Assembly: GCA_933207985.1 (NCBI GenBank)
Contig: OW240915.1
Location: 113,703,732 to 113,767,731 of the forward strand
DNA: 64,000 bases
Direction of reading: 5' to 3'
Source of the DNA: Pelobates cultripes
Taxonomy: Eukaryota > Chordata > Amphibia > Anura > Pelobatidae
Shown here: in pieces, positions 1 to 12,200 of the stretch
Numbering within the stretch: position 1 is the first letter of the stretch
Layout of the letters: every line of letters begins with the position of its first letter
Notes under the pieces: model-generated
What the model was told of the DNA's origin: nothing
Seen by the model: only the letters and a program-made list of their open reading frames with translations
The model's database searches: none
Translations under genes and position numbers: made by a program

Positions 1-1469
1 GTAATAGTGAAATGCTGCACATACAGGATCCAAGCACCATGACTAATTCAAATCACTAATAATCCGTAATAATGAAAATGGCTAGTGTAGATTCAAAATT
101 ATAAGTTCACGTCAAGTTACCAACAATTCATCCTTTCATAAATAACCCTATCAGTCTCAAATTCTTATAGGTTTATACACTGTGAACTAAAATTACATAC
201 GTTGATAACTGACTTGCTAAATACAAGCCAGTATAGTAGAGTTTGGGTAAGTGAAGATTTGCTCTAGTTATCCACCACTTTAGTGATTTGAAGGTCATGG
301 TGCTTGAAAACTATATGTGCAGCGCTTCACTATGTCATTTAACCTCTCTATTGCCAGAGGTGGAATTCCCCCTCTGGCAGTCCAGAGGTGGAATTCCCCC
401 TCTGGCAGTGTCATTTAGCCTGGCAAGAACTAATATCATTTCTGTGCATATTTCTTGCTCATTCATTGGCTGAGAGAGGTGTATACATGTATACATATCA
501 AAAGATCTCAACTGTATGTGTTTGATGCAGAAGGGAGTTGTCATTTCCTTCTGTGATACAATACGTTATCATTTGTGTTTCGTGCACAGAGAAAGCATGG
601 TTATGAGAGTTAGCATATGGTGTTAAAATGTTGTATTTATAGAATTAAATAAACTGTATTACTGTATAACTCTATTCCAAGCTGTGTAAATTGTATAACT
701 CTATTACAAGCTGGAAAGAAATGTAAAACGTTTGCCATTTACTTGTTGGTTATAAGTTATTTGGGAAAATGAGCAGTAAATGAAAGCAATACTTAAGTTA
801 AGTGAGTGATGAAAATCGTGTTCTTTTTAAGTTATATGTTGAATGTTTCTTAGAAATTAGCAAGTTTTATTGATTTGAGCATACACTTGCAACATTTAAA
901 CCAAAATAAAAAATATGGAAAATCACCTTTTCATTTTTTTTCCAATTCCAAGTCCAATTTTTTTGTTGGTAGTTGGTTCTCAGATCAGCATAAACCATCT
1001 GATTATTGCTTTGGCCTTGGTATTTCTTTAAAGGGCAATTATGAAGTACAAGGCAATAAATGAGATCAGTATCCACAGAAGTCGTTTTGTAAACCATTGT
1101 AATAGTTTGGAGGCAAATTACATCTTTGTTGCAACGTTAAAGTAAATGCAATTACGCTGACCACTGGGGCATAGCAGTGACTAAGCACATAGTAGACTTA
1201 GTAAAATCTAAATGTAAACATTGCCATATGTTACTGAATGTCACTGGCTGAATCTGGAATATAAGGCAGCATTAAGTAAGATCTGTAAGTGGAAATTATT
1301 TAAAATAATTTTTTTTTAAAAGCAGTATAAAAAAAACAACTGTTTGGAGGCTTGTATTTTACGGTAGGTGATATGTTACCTCCTATAATGTAGGAACTAA
1401 AATAAGATGTATTAAGATTGCCCAGCTCCTTAAGTAGGATGCCAGATAAAAAGCCTATTTCTGTGAGAG
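1..1469. other. No gene seen; AT-rich non-coding DNA
   Basis: There is no exon-like segment with splice sites and no ORF resembling a known family here. The only structure noted is the short palindromic duplication at 354-409. If the contig left of the gap is inverted, this is probably an ITGA9 intron. Confidence 0.6.
354..409. repeat. Two tandem copies of a 28-bp palindromic unit
   Basis: The unit CCAGAGGTGGAATTCCCCCT followed by CTGGCAGT occurs twice back to back. Each unit can fold on itself (CCAGAGG pairs with CCTCTGG), so the pair could also form a longer cruciform. The function is unknown. Confidence 0.85.
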
Positions 1470-3565
1470 CAGTCCCGGACTGGCAATTAGGCATACCGGT
1501 CAAATGCCCAGTGGGCCACGATGGCCATGGGCCGAGGCCGACAGGGGAGATCAAGAGATATATAAGCGCCGATCCTGCTGTGTGCCTTCATGGGCTGGTG
1601 GGGAGATCAAAGATCCATCCATCACTGGCCCACAGGCAGTGACATGCAGCCGCCAGCTGGAGAGGGTGGGAGACAGGAGAGGACCTGGGGAGCTCTAGCC
1701 AGCAACTCCGCCTGGTTCCTCTCACGAGATCGGAGCGTTGCCGCTGTTACCACGCAGGCTAGAGTTCACTCACCACTAGGACCACCAGGGATTGCAGCAC
1801 GGCCCCCCTCCAAGGCAAAATGTATGAAGGGGGGAGGGATACTTAATATTTACATTAATCTATTTCCCCCTCCCCCACACACCACACCTCCAAACATATT
1901 CACACACATATAACCCTCACACACACACATCACCCTCACACACACACCACCCTCACACACATATAGAGGACTCTTCACATACACACACACACACACACAG
2001 CACCCCTCACACACTGCACCATTCACATACACACTACGGAATCTGTTGGCACTAAATAAATGCCAATAATAATAATACACACACAGAACCTTCACACACT
2101 GCACCCCTGATATACACACACACAGCACCCCTCACATACACACACAGCACCCCTCACATACACACACATCACCCTCACATACAAACACATCAACCCTACA
2201 CACTGCACCCCTCACATACACACAGCACCCTCACACACTGCAACCTTCAAATACATACACTCACACACACACAGCACCCTGCCACACACACAGCACCCTC
2301 ACACAAAGCAGCCTCAAACAAACACAGCATCTCTCACATACAGCCCCCACAGGCACACACAACACACTCGCACACACAGCACCCCTCACACACACACATA
2401 CTGCACTCCCCCAACGTACTGCACCCTTCATACACACTGCACCCCTACACACATTACATTCCAGACACACACTAGATCGCTTGCACAACTCTGGATCATT
2501 TGCACACACACACTAGTTCCCTATATACTCTGAATCTGCTTTTTTAATTAAAATAAAAACATAAATATTTACATTAATCTATCTCCCACACGCACACACA
2601 ATACCTCCAAACATATTTACACAAAGCACTCCTCACACACACAGCACCCTTCACATGCAGCACCCTCACACTCAGCATCCCTCACACACACAAACGCACC
2701 CTCGCACACTGAACCCCTTACACACAGAGCACATTCACACACAACACCCCTCACACACAGCACCCCTCACACATACACATACCACCCCTTACACAAATTG
2801 CACCTCTCTCACACACACAGCACCCCTAATACACACATTCCCTTCCATGCACACACTAGATCCCTTACACAACTCTGGATCATTTACACACACTAAATCT
2901 CTATATACATTCTGCATACACACAAATACACCCAAGATCTCCTATTCCTGCTCTGGGATAAACACACATTAGATACCCTTCAAACACACTACATTCCTGT
3001 AATACAAACTCTGGATCCCCTATGCACACACTAGATTCCTTGTAAGCAAACACATACTACATTCCCTAAACAAACACACTATACAACCCCTATACACACT
3101 CTCTCACTCTCTACAGCCCCTAGCCACACATTACCCCACAAACACAACTGAAACTGACCTCTTTACACAACATCACACCACAATCCTCTTACTCTACACA
3201 CACGCAATCCCACAAGCAGACTCCAAACACATGCACAATACTCTTTCCTGACCCTTTTGTCTCCTGGTATCCCACTTATGGAGACACCAGAGACAACTTA
3301 CAAGCAAACACAGAGCAAGCCTGTTAATAAAAATGCTTGATCTATGCAGAACAAATACACAACCTTTTTCTGATGCTAGAGCTCTTCAGCAGAGCTCTGC
3401 GCTTGGTCTGCCCTGGAAGAGCATTGAACCAATATGCTTACTATGAGAGGGGGCGTGCTTGCCATTGGTGATGAGAAAATACACCCCTATGACCTCGCCT
3501 CCTTTTCAGTGGACCGCTGTGATTAAAAAATGCCTGGACTGAATTTTTCCCCCAGTCCAGCTCTG
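1470..3565. mobile_element. hAT-like non-autonomous element with CA-rich minisatellite core
   Basis: The left end reads CAGTCCCGGACTGG and the right end is its imperfect inverse (CCAGTCCAGCTCTG), so both termini start with CAG as in hAT elements. The flank before the left end (TGTGAGAG) and the flank after the right end (GTGAGGGG) are similar but not identical, so the 8-bp duplication is unproven. The interior at about 1860-3240 is a degenerate CA-rich minisatellite (CACCCCTCACACACA-type units). The segment 1600-1800 resembles, in reverse, the GC-rich tail of the 52903-54412 element (AGAGTTCACTC, CCACCAGGGAT). The short ORFs in it are minisatellite artefacts. Confidence 0.6.
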
Positions 3566-3734
3566 GTGAGGGGTGTGTGAGGTGGGAGACTGACAGCGTT
3601 ATTTACTAAAAATTCAGAGTGAATTTCAATTTTATGGCTGGACTAGCCAAACTTAAAACCGCAAAGGAGCTTTTAAAGTAATCAAACATTGAGTGGATGT
3701 CTGTTTGTCACAATCCGTTATGCCAGTAATTAGT

Positions 3735-4070
3735 GAAGTCCGAACTGTTCGTGAATGGTTCGCCACGAACGGTTCGCCGCAGACTCATCATTGAGTAAAC
3801 TTTGACCCTGTACCTCACAGTCAGCAGACACATTCCAGCCAATCAGCAGCAGACCCTCCCACCCAGGCCCTCCCACCTATATTTGGTTGGAATATAGTGC
3901 TGACAATGAATAGGTACTTATATAAAGACTGCTTTCTTCTTCTCCAAGATGGCTACTGCTAAAAGATACAACACACCCCAGATTACTCGCATCCAACAAT
4001 TTCTGATAAACAGAGTGGTAAAAGAATTATACAATTTATACCTGATTTTATTTCATAGTGTAAGATAATT
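3735..4070. repeat. Fragment of the GTTCGCC-tipped repeat family (reverse orientation)
   Basis: The tip is rich in GTTCG and CGAAC words (AACGGTTCGCCGC). It is followed by a stretch ending near 3860 that matches the reverse complement of about 14800-14870 (TGAGTAAACTTTGACCCTGT and ACCTCACAGTCAGCAGACAC). It is therefore a second, oppositely oriented member of the element whose tail borders the 13703-14640 array. It is cut off by the TTAA element beginning at 4074. Confidence 0.6.
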
Positions 4071-4089
4071 ATTTTAACCCCTTAAATCC

Positions 4090-4730
4090 GGAGGGCGTAC
4101 TATTACGCCCTGCAGGAGCCGGCTCTAAACGCCGGCGGGCGTAATAGTACGCCCTCACTTTAATGGCCGCCCACGTGGCCGGCGCTATTCGCCCGCTACA
4201 GATCGCGGTCGGGGGGGATGCCCGGCCCCCCAGGCAACCCCCACTGTGGCCGGTGACCGCGATCTGCAGTCACTGATCGCAGTGACAGGCTGTCACTGCG
4301 ATCAGTTTTTAACGTGTGTCAGCCGATTTCAAATCGGCTGACACACGTGGCCAGCGGCTTTCTGCAATGCAGATCGCGGTCGGGGGACTTACCTGGCCCC
4401 CCAGGCAGTCCCCCTGGGGTCAGTGACCGCGATCTGCACCTTCTGAGATCGCAGTGACAGGCTGTCACTGCGATCTCAGAGCGCTCTGATCGCAGTGACA
4501 GCCTGTCACTGCGATCAGTGTTACATGTGTCAGCCTATTGGCTGACACATGTAACAGGCACAAAGATCCCCCCTGCAGATTGGAAGGGGGGAGTGCTTGT
4601 ACCACCCAGGCACTCCCCCCTGTGGCCAATTACCCAATCTGCAGGAGGTGATCACAGTGACAGGCAGTCACTGTGATCACTGATCCTGTGTGTCAGCCAG
4701 TGATGTAAAATCACTGGCTGACACTGTCTC
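4090..4730. repeat. Cluster of at least seven consecutive GC-rich palindromes
   Basis: Successive hairpins include GGGCGTACTATTACGCCC with GGGCGTAATAGTACGCCC, CAGATCGCGGTC with GACCGCGATCTG (used twice), GATCGCAGTGACAG with CTGTCACTGCGATC (used three times), GTGTCAGCCGATTT with AAATCGGCTGACAC, GTTACATGTGTCAGCC with GGCTGACACATGTAAC, and GTCAGCCAGTGAT with ATCACTGGCTGAC. Loops are only a few bases in most cases. Several hairpins are near-duplicates of one another, so the array has grown by repeated copying. Confidence 0.85.
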
Positions 4731-4779
4731 TGCCCCCTGTCCTGTAAAAATAAATAAAATATTAGTAAAAAAAAAAAAA

Positions 4780-5340
4780 AATTACAGTTAAATATAAAAT
4801 ATACTTAGATCATATATATTATATATATATATGATCTAAGTATATATATATACACACATACACACACATTTACACATACACGAAGTGTATTTAAATATTA
4901 ATATATATAATTATTTATATATATATTACTATCAAATTACACGTAGACTAATACTGATTAAATATATATATATATAATTATTGTTATATATATATATATT
5001 TATATATAATAGAAAAAAATTTAAATACGTAAAAAAAAAAAAATAAAAAAAATAATTAAAAATAAATAATAAAAAAATATATAGATGTTTGTTATTTCGT
5101 TCTAACTGTATTGTGATATTAATATATATATATTTATATCAAAATACACGTAGAACGAAATAATATATATATCTATATACATAAATATATACATATATAT
5201 CACTAAATATATACACCTATATATAAATAAAAATATTTTAAAAAATTATATATATATATGTATATATACATATGTATATATATACATATATTAATTCTAC
5301 ACATATATTTATGTAATATTTTTACATAATTAGGTATCCT
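4780..5340. repeat. AT-rich low-complexity tract
   Basis: The tract consists of TA and AT dinucleotide runs with A-rich stretches. It contains inverted pairs such as ACTTAGATCATATATA with TATATATGATCTAAGT, and TACACGTAGA repeated near 4938 and 5145. No coding signal is seen. Confidence 0.8.
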
Positions 5341-5410
5341 AATTAATTACAATTAGCGGGACCTGCCTGACAACCCATGCCGAAAGTATAGGGAATTTAA
5401 TTTGCTAGCA

Positions 5411-5730
5411 CTATATTTAACCCTATAACTTTCCAAGACACCATAAAACCTGTAAATTGGGGGTACTGTTTTACTCGGGAGACTTCGCTGAACACAAATA
5501 TTAGTGTTTCAAAACAGTAAAATGTATTACAACAATGATATCGCCAGTAAAAGTGAAGTTTTTTGCATTTTTCACGCACAAACAGCACTTACACGGATGA
5601 TATTATTGCTGCAATACTTTTTACTGTTTTGAAACACAAATATTTGTGTTCAGCGAAGTCTCCCGAGTACAACAGTACCCCTCATGTACAGGTTTTATGG
5701 TGTTTTCAAAAGTTACAGCGTCAAATATAA
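5411..5730. repeat. Long inverted repeat, arms about 137 bp
   Basis: The left arm at about 5411-5547 and the right arm at about 5592-5730 are inverse copies (CCATAAAACCTGTA with TACAGGTTTTATGG; GGAGACTTCGCTGAACACAA with its inverse). They differ by scattered substitutions and enclose a loop of roughly 45 bp. A third copy of the left arm, in direct orientation, follows at about 6120-6230. Confidence 0.85.
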
Positions 5731-5818
5731 GGCTTGCGTTTCATTTTTTTCACATTAAAATTAGCCAGATTGGTTACGTTGCCTTTGAGACCCTATGGTA
5801 GCCCAAGAATGAAAATTA

Positions 5819-6075
5819 CCCCTATGATGGCATACCATTTGCAATAGTAGACAACCCAAGGTATTGCAAACAGGGTATGTCCAGTCTTTTTTAGTAGCCA
5901 CTTAGTCACAAACACTGGCCAAAATTGGCGTTTTTTTGCATTTTTCACACAAACAGATACTAACGCTAACTTTGGCCAGTGTTTGTGACCAAATGGCTAC
6001 TAAAAAAGACTGGACATACCCCATTTGCAATACCTTGGGTTGTCTACTATTGCAAATGGTATGCCATTATGGGTG
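5819..6075. repeat. Long inverted repeat, arms about 105 bp
   Basis: The left arm 5819-5924 contains GGCATACCATTTGCAATAGT and CACAAACACTGGCCAAA. The right arm 5969-6075 contains their inverses. The loop between them is about 45 bp. This is the second giant hairpin inside the TTAA element. Confidence 0.88.
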
Positions 6076-6525
6076 TAAATTTCATTCCTATCTGGCGAAT
6101 TTGAATTTCAAATGTAACGTGCTATATTTGACCCTGTAACTTCCCAAAGCGCCATAAAACCTGTACATAGGGGGTACTGTTTTACACGTGAGACTTTGCT
6201 GAATACAAATATGTGTATTTTATTGCAGTAAAAGCAAACAGTATTATGACACTGACCGTTAAAATGTCATGTAGAACTAAAAAAATCAAAAAAAATCTTA
6301 TTTTCTCCCATTTTTTTCATATTAAATTATGTCTCATAGCTAAATATTTGATATTAAATGAAAGCCCTGTTTCCCCTGAATAAAATTATATATAATAAGG
6401 GTGGGTGCATTTACTATGAAAGAGGTGTATTACGGTTGGACAGACATGTAGCGCAAATGCCAGGTTTTGTTTACATTTTGTTTCGTTCACACTGTGTACA
6501 TTTGGCTCCGTCCTTAAGGGGTTAA

Positions 6526-7050
6526 ACAGACATTTTTAAACACTATTACCACTACATCATGCTGCATCCCTGTGCCTCCCAACCTCCTGTCCCTCCATTC
6601 TACTGTTAGGAATCATATTGTTTCCGAACGCTTATAATGCTCACGTTCCCCTTTAAGTATTCTTTAAGTTTTTGGTATCTTAGGAAAACATTGATGTGCA
6701 TACCACTTTTTCCATCCTTTTTCTGCTCCCATGCACTACAACCTTCTTTTTTTATCATTCAGAGTATATTTGAATAATAAACAGTACAGATGTTTAATAT
6801 AAACATTGTTATTTAAACTTTTTTTTTTATTATTTACTGGTGCTTAGTAGATCTTACTGCTAGGAAGACTTGCTGGCTGTTTTGCTGAACAAACAGGAGT
6901 TTAGGTTACAGGTGAATGCATCCATGCCAGTAATAACAGTTTTGTCTTTGATTGTCACACAATATTTTTAAGCAGTTTTTAATTTGTCAATTCTTTTTAT
7001 TATTATTATTATTAAAAGTTTAATAAAGTTTCTATTTTCTCTGTTTTCAG
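6526..7050. other. Non-coding, probably ITGA9 intron of the inverted contig
   Basis: No gene is seen. The last 25 bases before 7051 are a pyrimidine-rich tract ending CTGTTTTCAG, which reads as the splice acceptor of the plus-strand ITGA9 exon. Confidence 0.55.
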
Positions 7051-7127
7051 ACATTCTTTGAGAGGAATTGTCGGTCTGATGATTGCGCTGCAGATTTAAA
7101 CGTAAAGGGCAAACTTCTAATATCAAG
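7051..7127 (+). CDS. ITGA9: ITGA9 exon on the opposite strand (post-propeller region)
   Basis: This 77-bp exon is preceded by a strong acceptor (TTTCTCTGTTTTCAG) and followed by a donor AAG/GTATTT. It reads 25 codons plus two bases, starting TFFERNCRSDDCAADL and ending GKLLIS. Human ITGA9, as I recall it, has TVFERNCRSEDCAADL...GKLLLS at about residue 600, in the extracellular thigh/calf region beyond the beta-propeller. ITGA4 has a recognisably different version (FCAHENCSADLQ), so alpha-9 is the better fit. There is no stop or frameshift and both splice sites look usable, so it appears to be a real exon and not a decayed copy. It lies on the plus strand, opposite to the eight other exons, and on the far side of the 100-N gap. 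The exons expected between 16267 and this one were not found in the window. Confidence 0.83.
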
Positions 7128-7940
7128 GTATTTAACAATGTTTTTCTCATTTCAAAGTATGTCATGGGGCTCACATACAAATACAATAGTACACTTATAG
7201 AAGGAAACCTAAAATACAATAATAAATACATTGTTACAATAAAAAATACAATACAATAAAATAACAATGCGTGCAGTTGCTTTTTGGAGGGAGATGGATG
7301 AAGATGTTTACAGAGACTCCAGACTGGTGGCAGATTTGATATTGAGGCAGCATAGAAGAAACTTTCTCAACCAACCTCCTTTTTGAGATCGTAAATAAAA
7401 ACTATGGAGCAAAAAGTGGAACAGAGGACAGAGAGAGTGGAAGCAGAAGGAGTGAGCCTACTACTCAGATAGTTTGAATGTTTTCCAGAAAATGTTATTA
7501 ATCACAGGAGAAGGGTGAAGAGTAAGTCTGGATGCCAAAATTAGTCAATTTATTGCCCCTTTCCAACTTTGGCATTGATCGGCTTCAAAATAATAAGTAA
7601 TAGCTGCAGTTTATTGCTGTTAAAAAGCCTTTTTATCAGTTTGGATTGATTTAAATCCCACTCTGAAAGACTTATTAGAAGCTGATTATTATTATTATTA
7701 TTGCCATTTTTATAGCGCCAACAGATTCTGCAGCGCTTATCAGAGTGCATGTCAGAGTGGTCTTAGAACCAACCAATCTGAGCTCTCTGACTCAGATTGC
7801 ATTGAGTGTAAAAGCCCTTATAAGGCCAACCAGTGTCCCCTACTCCATCCTTCACCCTTTGACAGTGGGGTAAAGGGTAATAAGATAAGGCACAGAAGAT
7901 GCTTGATAGAGGTTAGTAGATGCCCAGTCTACTGAGGCAC
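7128..7940. other. Non-coding, with a (TTA)n-tailed repeat
   Basis: No further integrin exon was found. At 7686-7745 a TTATTATTATT run is followed by TATAGCGCCAACAGATTC and GCAGCGCTTA. The same motif recurs at 37954-38015 (TATAGCGCCAACAGATTC, GTAGCGCTTTAC). It marks a dispersed repeat family that I associate with amphibian genomes. Confidence 0.55.
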
Positions 7941-8494
7941 TTAAAGGGATACCATAGTCACCAAAATAACTTTAGTTTAATTAATTGACCCTGTAGTGTT
8001 CCTTTGTGTATAGATCACGCCTCAGAAGTTTCACAGCTCAATACACTTTTAGGTGTTAAATAACTTTAGTTTCTGTTTATGCAGCCCTGGTCACACCTCC
8101 CCTGGCTGTGACTGACACAGCCTGCATGAAAACAAAATGGTTTCATTTTCAATCAGATATATCTTACTTTATTTTTAACTCTTGCTTTGTAAATTGAGCT
8201 TTAATCACACACAATAGGTTCCTGCAGGGTGTATTAAGGTATTAGCAGAGCAGGATATAGGAAATGTTAAATAAAACAGAATTTACAATAAAGGAAGTGT
8301 GAATGTTAAATGACTCTATACAGGAAGTGTTTAGGAAGTCTGTGTAAGTCACATGCAGGGAGGTGTTCCATAGTGCTGCATAACCAAAGCCTAAATGGCA
8401 GAGAATTGAGCAGCGAGACTGCCATGGCATGATCTATACACCAAAACAGCTTGATTAAGCTAAAGTTGTTTTGTAACTATAGTGTCCCTTTTAA
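7941..8494. mobile_element. TTAA-flanked MITE (AAGGGACACTATAG family)
   Basis: The left end is TTAAAGGGATACCATAGTCA and the right end is the inverse, TAACTATAGTGTCCCTTTTAA. TTAA is at both boundaries and there is no ORF of note. It belongs to the same family as the copies at 9865, 12477 and 50564. Confidence 0.78.
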
Positions 8495-9864
8495 TTAATA
8501 TAGCCCAAGAGGGCCTTGAGATGCCAAGTCTCGCTTCCATTTTATAATAGGTTTATTGTACCCGCTAAGGGCCAGGAGATGCCCAGTCTTCTGGGCCCAT
8601 ATATGTAGGAAATTAAATCATTTATGTTATACTCTGTGTGAGATTTCTTGGCAAAATATGTCTTAACATTTCCTGTGTTTATATTTACATTTTACCAGAA
8701 TATTTAGCAGCTTAGTTTGCATTTTTTACCATGTGGAATCAATTTGAATGAAATTATACATTTTAATAAATATCAAATTTATAGAAAAAAAAAATATCTG
8801 CATTTCAGCCTTTGAATGTCTTTTCTTTCTAAACCTATCACACTGTATTGCTATTGTAAATAATAGAGGAGCTATACAATTATTATATTATTTATTTGAG
8901 TGGTCTTGTTGGATAAACTTGGTCTGTGGGGCTATCTTCATTTTGGGAAGACCAGAGAATACCCTGTAATAAGCTTACTGCTTAATGCAGAAAAAGGGAG
9001 AAACGATTTGATCTTTTTTTTTTTTGATGGTTCTACATACTGCCTACTGGTGCAGAGTGTTGGGATATGACATATCACTAACATCCCTGTGAGATAGGAT
9101 ATGATGACAGAAAATGTAATGTCTGAGGCAGCATTCACTAGACCTCTAGTGGTAATACTTCCACCCATGCCAGAAAATGTCTGCATTTATTTCTTCCAGA
9201 GAAAAAATATACAGAAAACAAGAGTTAAAATATATTAGATCTAGCTAATCTCTTACTTTTTAATTTCAAGGTATTTTCTACTATTCTGGAAAAGGATATT
9301 TTTCATGTTTCATATTTGCACAGTTATAATATTTCTCTACTTTATAGTTCACCCACACATTGTATACCATTTTAATGGCCACAGAAGGATTGTTTAGGGC
9401 CTCTGTTCATATATGTAATCAATCATTTAGTTTTGGATGCATAAAAAGGGACATATTTTCACTGGTCAGCCTTTCATAATTTAAACATGGCTAAAGTACA
9501 GCAAAAAAAGAGAATAATACCTTAAAACCAACCAAACAAAGCAAAACAGAGTTTTACTGTATTTTTCTTGTCAACATACAGTAAACATGTTAAAAAATAC
9601 TGGAGGAACCAATGGACACTGGAAAGTAGAGAGATCGGATTTGATAGCTTTTATGTCCAGCAATTTTTGAAGGAAAGACACTGTGAGAAATGTGATCATA
9701 TGTGTTTAAAATGACTGTTTCAAGAAATACAGAGTTGATGACCAATTATAACACTATTTAACAGTCATTTAGAACAGTGTTAAAAAAAAATCCCAAGTAT
9801 CCCTGCCTAGAGAAAGTGATTTCCATTGATTAAAATTTTAAATGAAACATCTACACACTGATAT
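8495..9864. other. No gene seen
   Basis: AT-rich non-coding sequence. The short ORFs on both strands have no recognisable motif and no splice context. Confidence 0.5.
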
Positions 9865-10174
9865 TTAAAGGGACACTATAGTCACCAGAATAACTACAGC
9901 GTAATGTGGTTGTTCTGGTAAGTATAATCATTACTTCCAGGCATTTTTATGCAAACACTTCCTTTTAAGAGAAAAGGCAGTGTTAGTCCCACCCCCATAC
10001 ATTATGATGATGTCAGCAAGGGGGTGGACCTAGATGATGTCAGCAAGGTTAGTTTTATTAGCTTTTAAGTGGGTTAAGGGGGAGGGGGGAGAGGCAAGCC
10101 ACCTTAATGGTGGTTTTAACACTATAGGGTCAGGAACACACATTTGTGTTCTTGACCCTATAGTGTTCCTTTAA
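9865..10174. mobile_element. TTAA-flanked MITE (AAGGGACACTATAG family)
   Basis: It starts TTAAAGGGACACTATAGTCA and ends with the inverse, ACCCTATAGTGTTCCTTTAA. The inner right arm also contains a palindrome, CTATAGGGTCAGGAACACA facing TGTGTTCTTGACCCTATAG. It is non-autonomous. Confidence 0.85.
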
Positions 10175-10339
10175 GTTAATGCCATATTGGAGAACAAGCC
10201 TGATTAAAGATAGTTATGAATATTTTTTTAAATAAATATGACATAATGTGAATATTGTGTCTGTAAGGATGAATGTTTGAACTATTAATCTGAAGTATAA
10301 AAGTTAAACTTTTTTTTATGTAATACACCCAGAATAGTT

Positions 10340-11720
10340 ACAAACAAGGACACTGGCACACACACATTTACACACAGAGGACATGGACACACAGAGTACA
10401 CTGACACACAGAGAACAAGGACATACATAAACATTTACACACAGAAGAAACTGACACACTGTCATGGCACGCCAGGAGAGGCATGCGCACTGCATTCACT
10501 CACCGGTCGCCAGGTGATTCTTGTCGTTCCGGGAGTGAGGGACATGAACCTTTTCCCAGGCAGCTGGCAAAAATCACTGTTCTTCCACAACCTGCTGCAG
10601 GGGCATGGCGTGCCACTCATTCCTCACATACCGGCCTCTGCAGCTGCTCCACATGGTTTACAGTGTTCAGGAGAAGGGAAGCGCACCTTGCCTGTCCTTT
10701 GACCTGCCTCCCCCCAAAGTGCATTCTGCACAGTTTCTTGTTTTGTGACCCCTAAACTGCTCCAAGATTTCCTCAGGCTGTCAGAGCCCTGGTGGATCCA
10801 TCCCAGTATATCTGAGAGCAGTGTGGAGAACAACTCTATGATTGGACTCTATGATTGGGCAAACTGACAGAGCATCCTGCTCACAAAGGGGTGTGGACGC
10901 CTACTCACCAAATGGGGATATCTTTGTAAATATGCTAATAGGCTTCCATTTCCTCTCCCCTATTTAAACCCAAACCACCCTGGGTTCTTGGCTCAGTTGA
11001 CTTGTGAACTTCTACAGGTTACAAGTCTCCTTTCCCTGGATTCCTGAATTAACCCTTGCTTGCCTGGTTAATCTTTTGCCTGCCGAATCCTGCCTTGGTT
11101 AACCCTTGCATGCCTGATTTTGTCCTGGATTGTTTGGTTGACCTTTGCTTGTCTGATCCTATCTAGGATTCCTGAGTTGACCTTTGTCTACTTGAACCTG
11201 CTAAAGACTATCTGTGTGCTGGTCCTGCTTGGACTATCCTGTTAAAAGACTTTAATTTTGCTTCCTGGTCCTGGACCTGCACTACATGGCCTTGTCCCTG
11301 GACTTCCCAACTCACAATGACTTGTTTTTAGGAGACTTTCCGTTAAGTGACTTTGCTTTGTCCTTTCTCTGCATACCAAGCCCATTCACCCAAAACTGTT
11401 ACATACACACATTTACACACAGAGGAAACTGACACAAACACAGAGGGGACACACTCACTGACAGACACACACACACACATCCACTGATTTGACATACACT
11501 GACAGACACACACAGTTACACTTAGTGGACACTGACACACACACATTCACTGACGGACACTCTCAATGATTTGACACACACTGACAGACACACTCACTAA
11601 TTTGACATCCAGTGACACACTCACTGACACATGCTCACTGACAGACTCACACACTCACTGATTTGACACACACTCACAGACACACTCACACATTCACTGA
11701 GAGACACACTCACAAATGAT
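10340..11720. repeat. CA-rich minisatellite (GACACACA type) split by an insertion
   Basis: Degenerate ACACAGAGGACA / CTGACACACA units occur at 10340-10459 and resume at 11404-11720. The break between them is occupied by the candidate solo LTR. Similar text on both sides (TTTACACACAGAGGA, TTTACACACAGAAGA) supports insertion into a pre-existing array. Confidence 0.7.
10460..11403 (+). mobile_element. Candidate solo LTR
   Basis: The segment begins TGTCATGGCACG and ends CAAAACTGTTACA, the TG...CA ends of an LTR. It interrupts a CA-rich minisatellite. The flanking five bases are CACAC on the left and TACAC on the right, four of five matching, in a context where this could be chance. A promoter-like CCTATTTAAACCC lies at about 10970. 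No gag or pol sequence is present. A different transposon class with similar ends is possible. Confidence 0.5.
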
Positions 11721-12200
11721 TAATTTTATATATCTATGCAAGCTACCAACCTTTTGGAGAGCTGGAGTGGATCTTTTCTCTTAGCTCCTCCAGCTTTACT
11801 GCCTCGCAAGCTGTTTAGTGATATAGGCGCTGGAATGATGTCATAACCCAGCTCCTGGCATCACCGCAGGGCGCGCAAAGGGCAGTCCTGGAAGATCAAG
11901 ATGTCTCCCTCACCCTCTCCACCTCCATTTTCCCCAAGGACACTGCATTTGGCCAGACTTGGAACTGTTTGGATAAGCAGGTGCCTACTCTGCCTTAGCA
12001 CACAGCTGGCCACCTCCTGGGGGTCAATGTAGCCATGCCTATGGTGTGCATAACTGTTGGGGAATGCATACTACTGGCTGAGAAACAAGAATTTAGAGCA
12101 TCCAGTTATAGTTATATACAATATATCCTACTTATATATTAGTGATATATATGCTGAACTGGGCATTATAGGAGAACAATACAATTGAGAGGTGCTGGTG
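11721..12200. other. No gene seen
   Basis: Non-coding sequence after the minisatellite. Part of it (TCCTGGAAGATCAAG and around) looks repetitive but is unclassified. Confidence 0.45.

Larger units (their letters stand above)
4074..6525. mobile_element. TTAA-flanked 2.45-kb non-autonomous transposon made of hairpins
   Basis: The element begins TTAACCCCTTAAATCCGGAG and ends with the inverse CTCCGTCCTTAAGGGGTTAA, so it has terminal inverted repeats bounded by TTAA on both sides, as expected of piggyBac- or Kolobok-class transposition. No transposase frame is present. The interior has three zones: a GC-rich run of consecutive palindromes (4090-4730), an AT-rich low-complexity zone (4740-5340), and two long inverted repeats (5411-5730, 5819-6075) plus a third partial copy of one arm (about 6120-6230). 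The same TTAACCCCTTA tips occur at 15172-16073 and in the two 80-bp copies at 39683 and 40332. Confidence 0.82.

Noticed and set aside
7269..7390. Possible further coding exon (MDEDVYRDSRLVADLILRQ frame) after the plus-strand ITGA9 exon
   Set aside because: It does not resemble the next ITGA9 segment (DEKTLYLALG) and lacks a convincing acceptor. It may be transposon-derived but I cannot name it.
8938..9186. Minus-strand frame with SGMGGSITTRGL wording as a candidate integrin exon
   Set aside because: It does not align to the expected post-propeller sequence and no splice sites fit.
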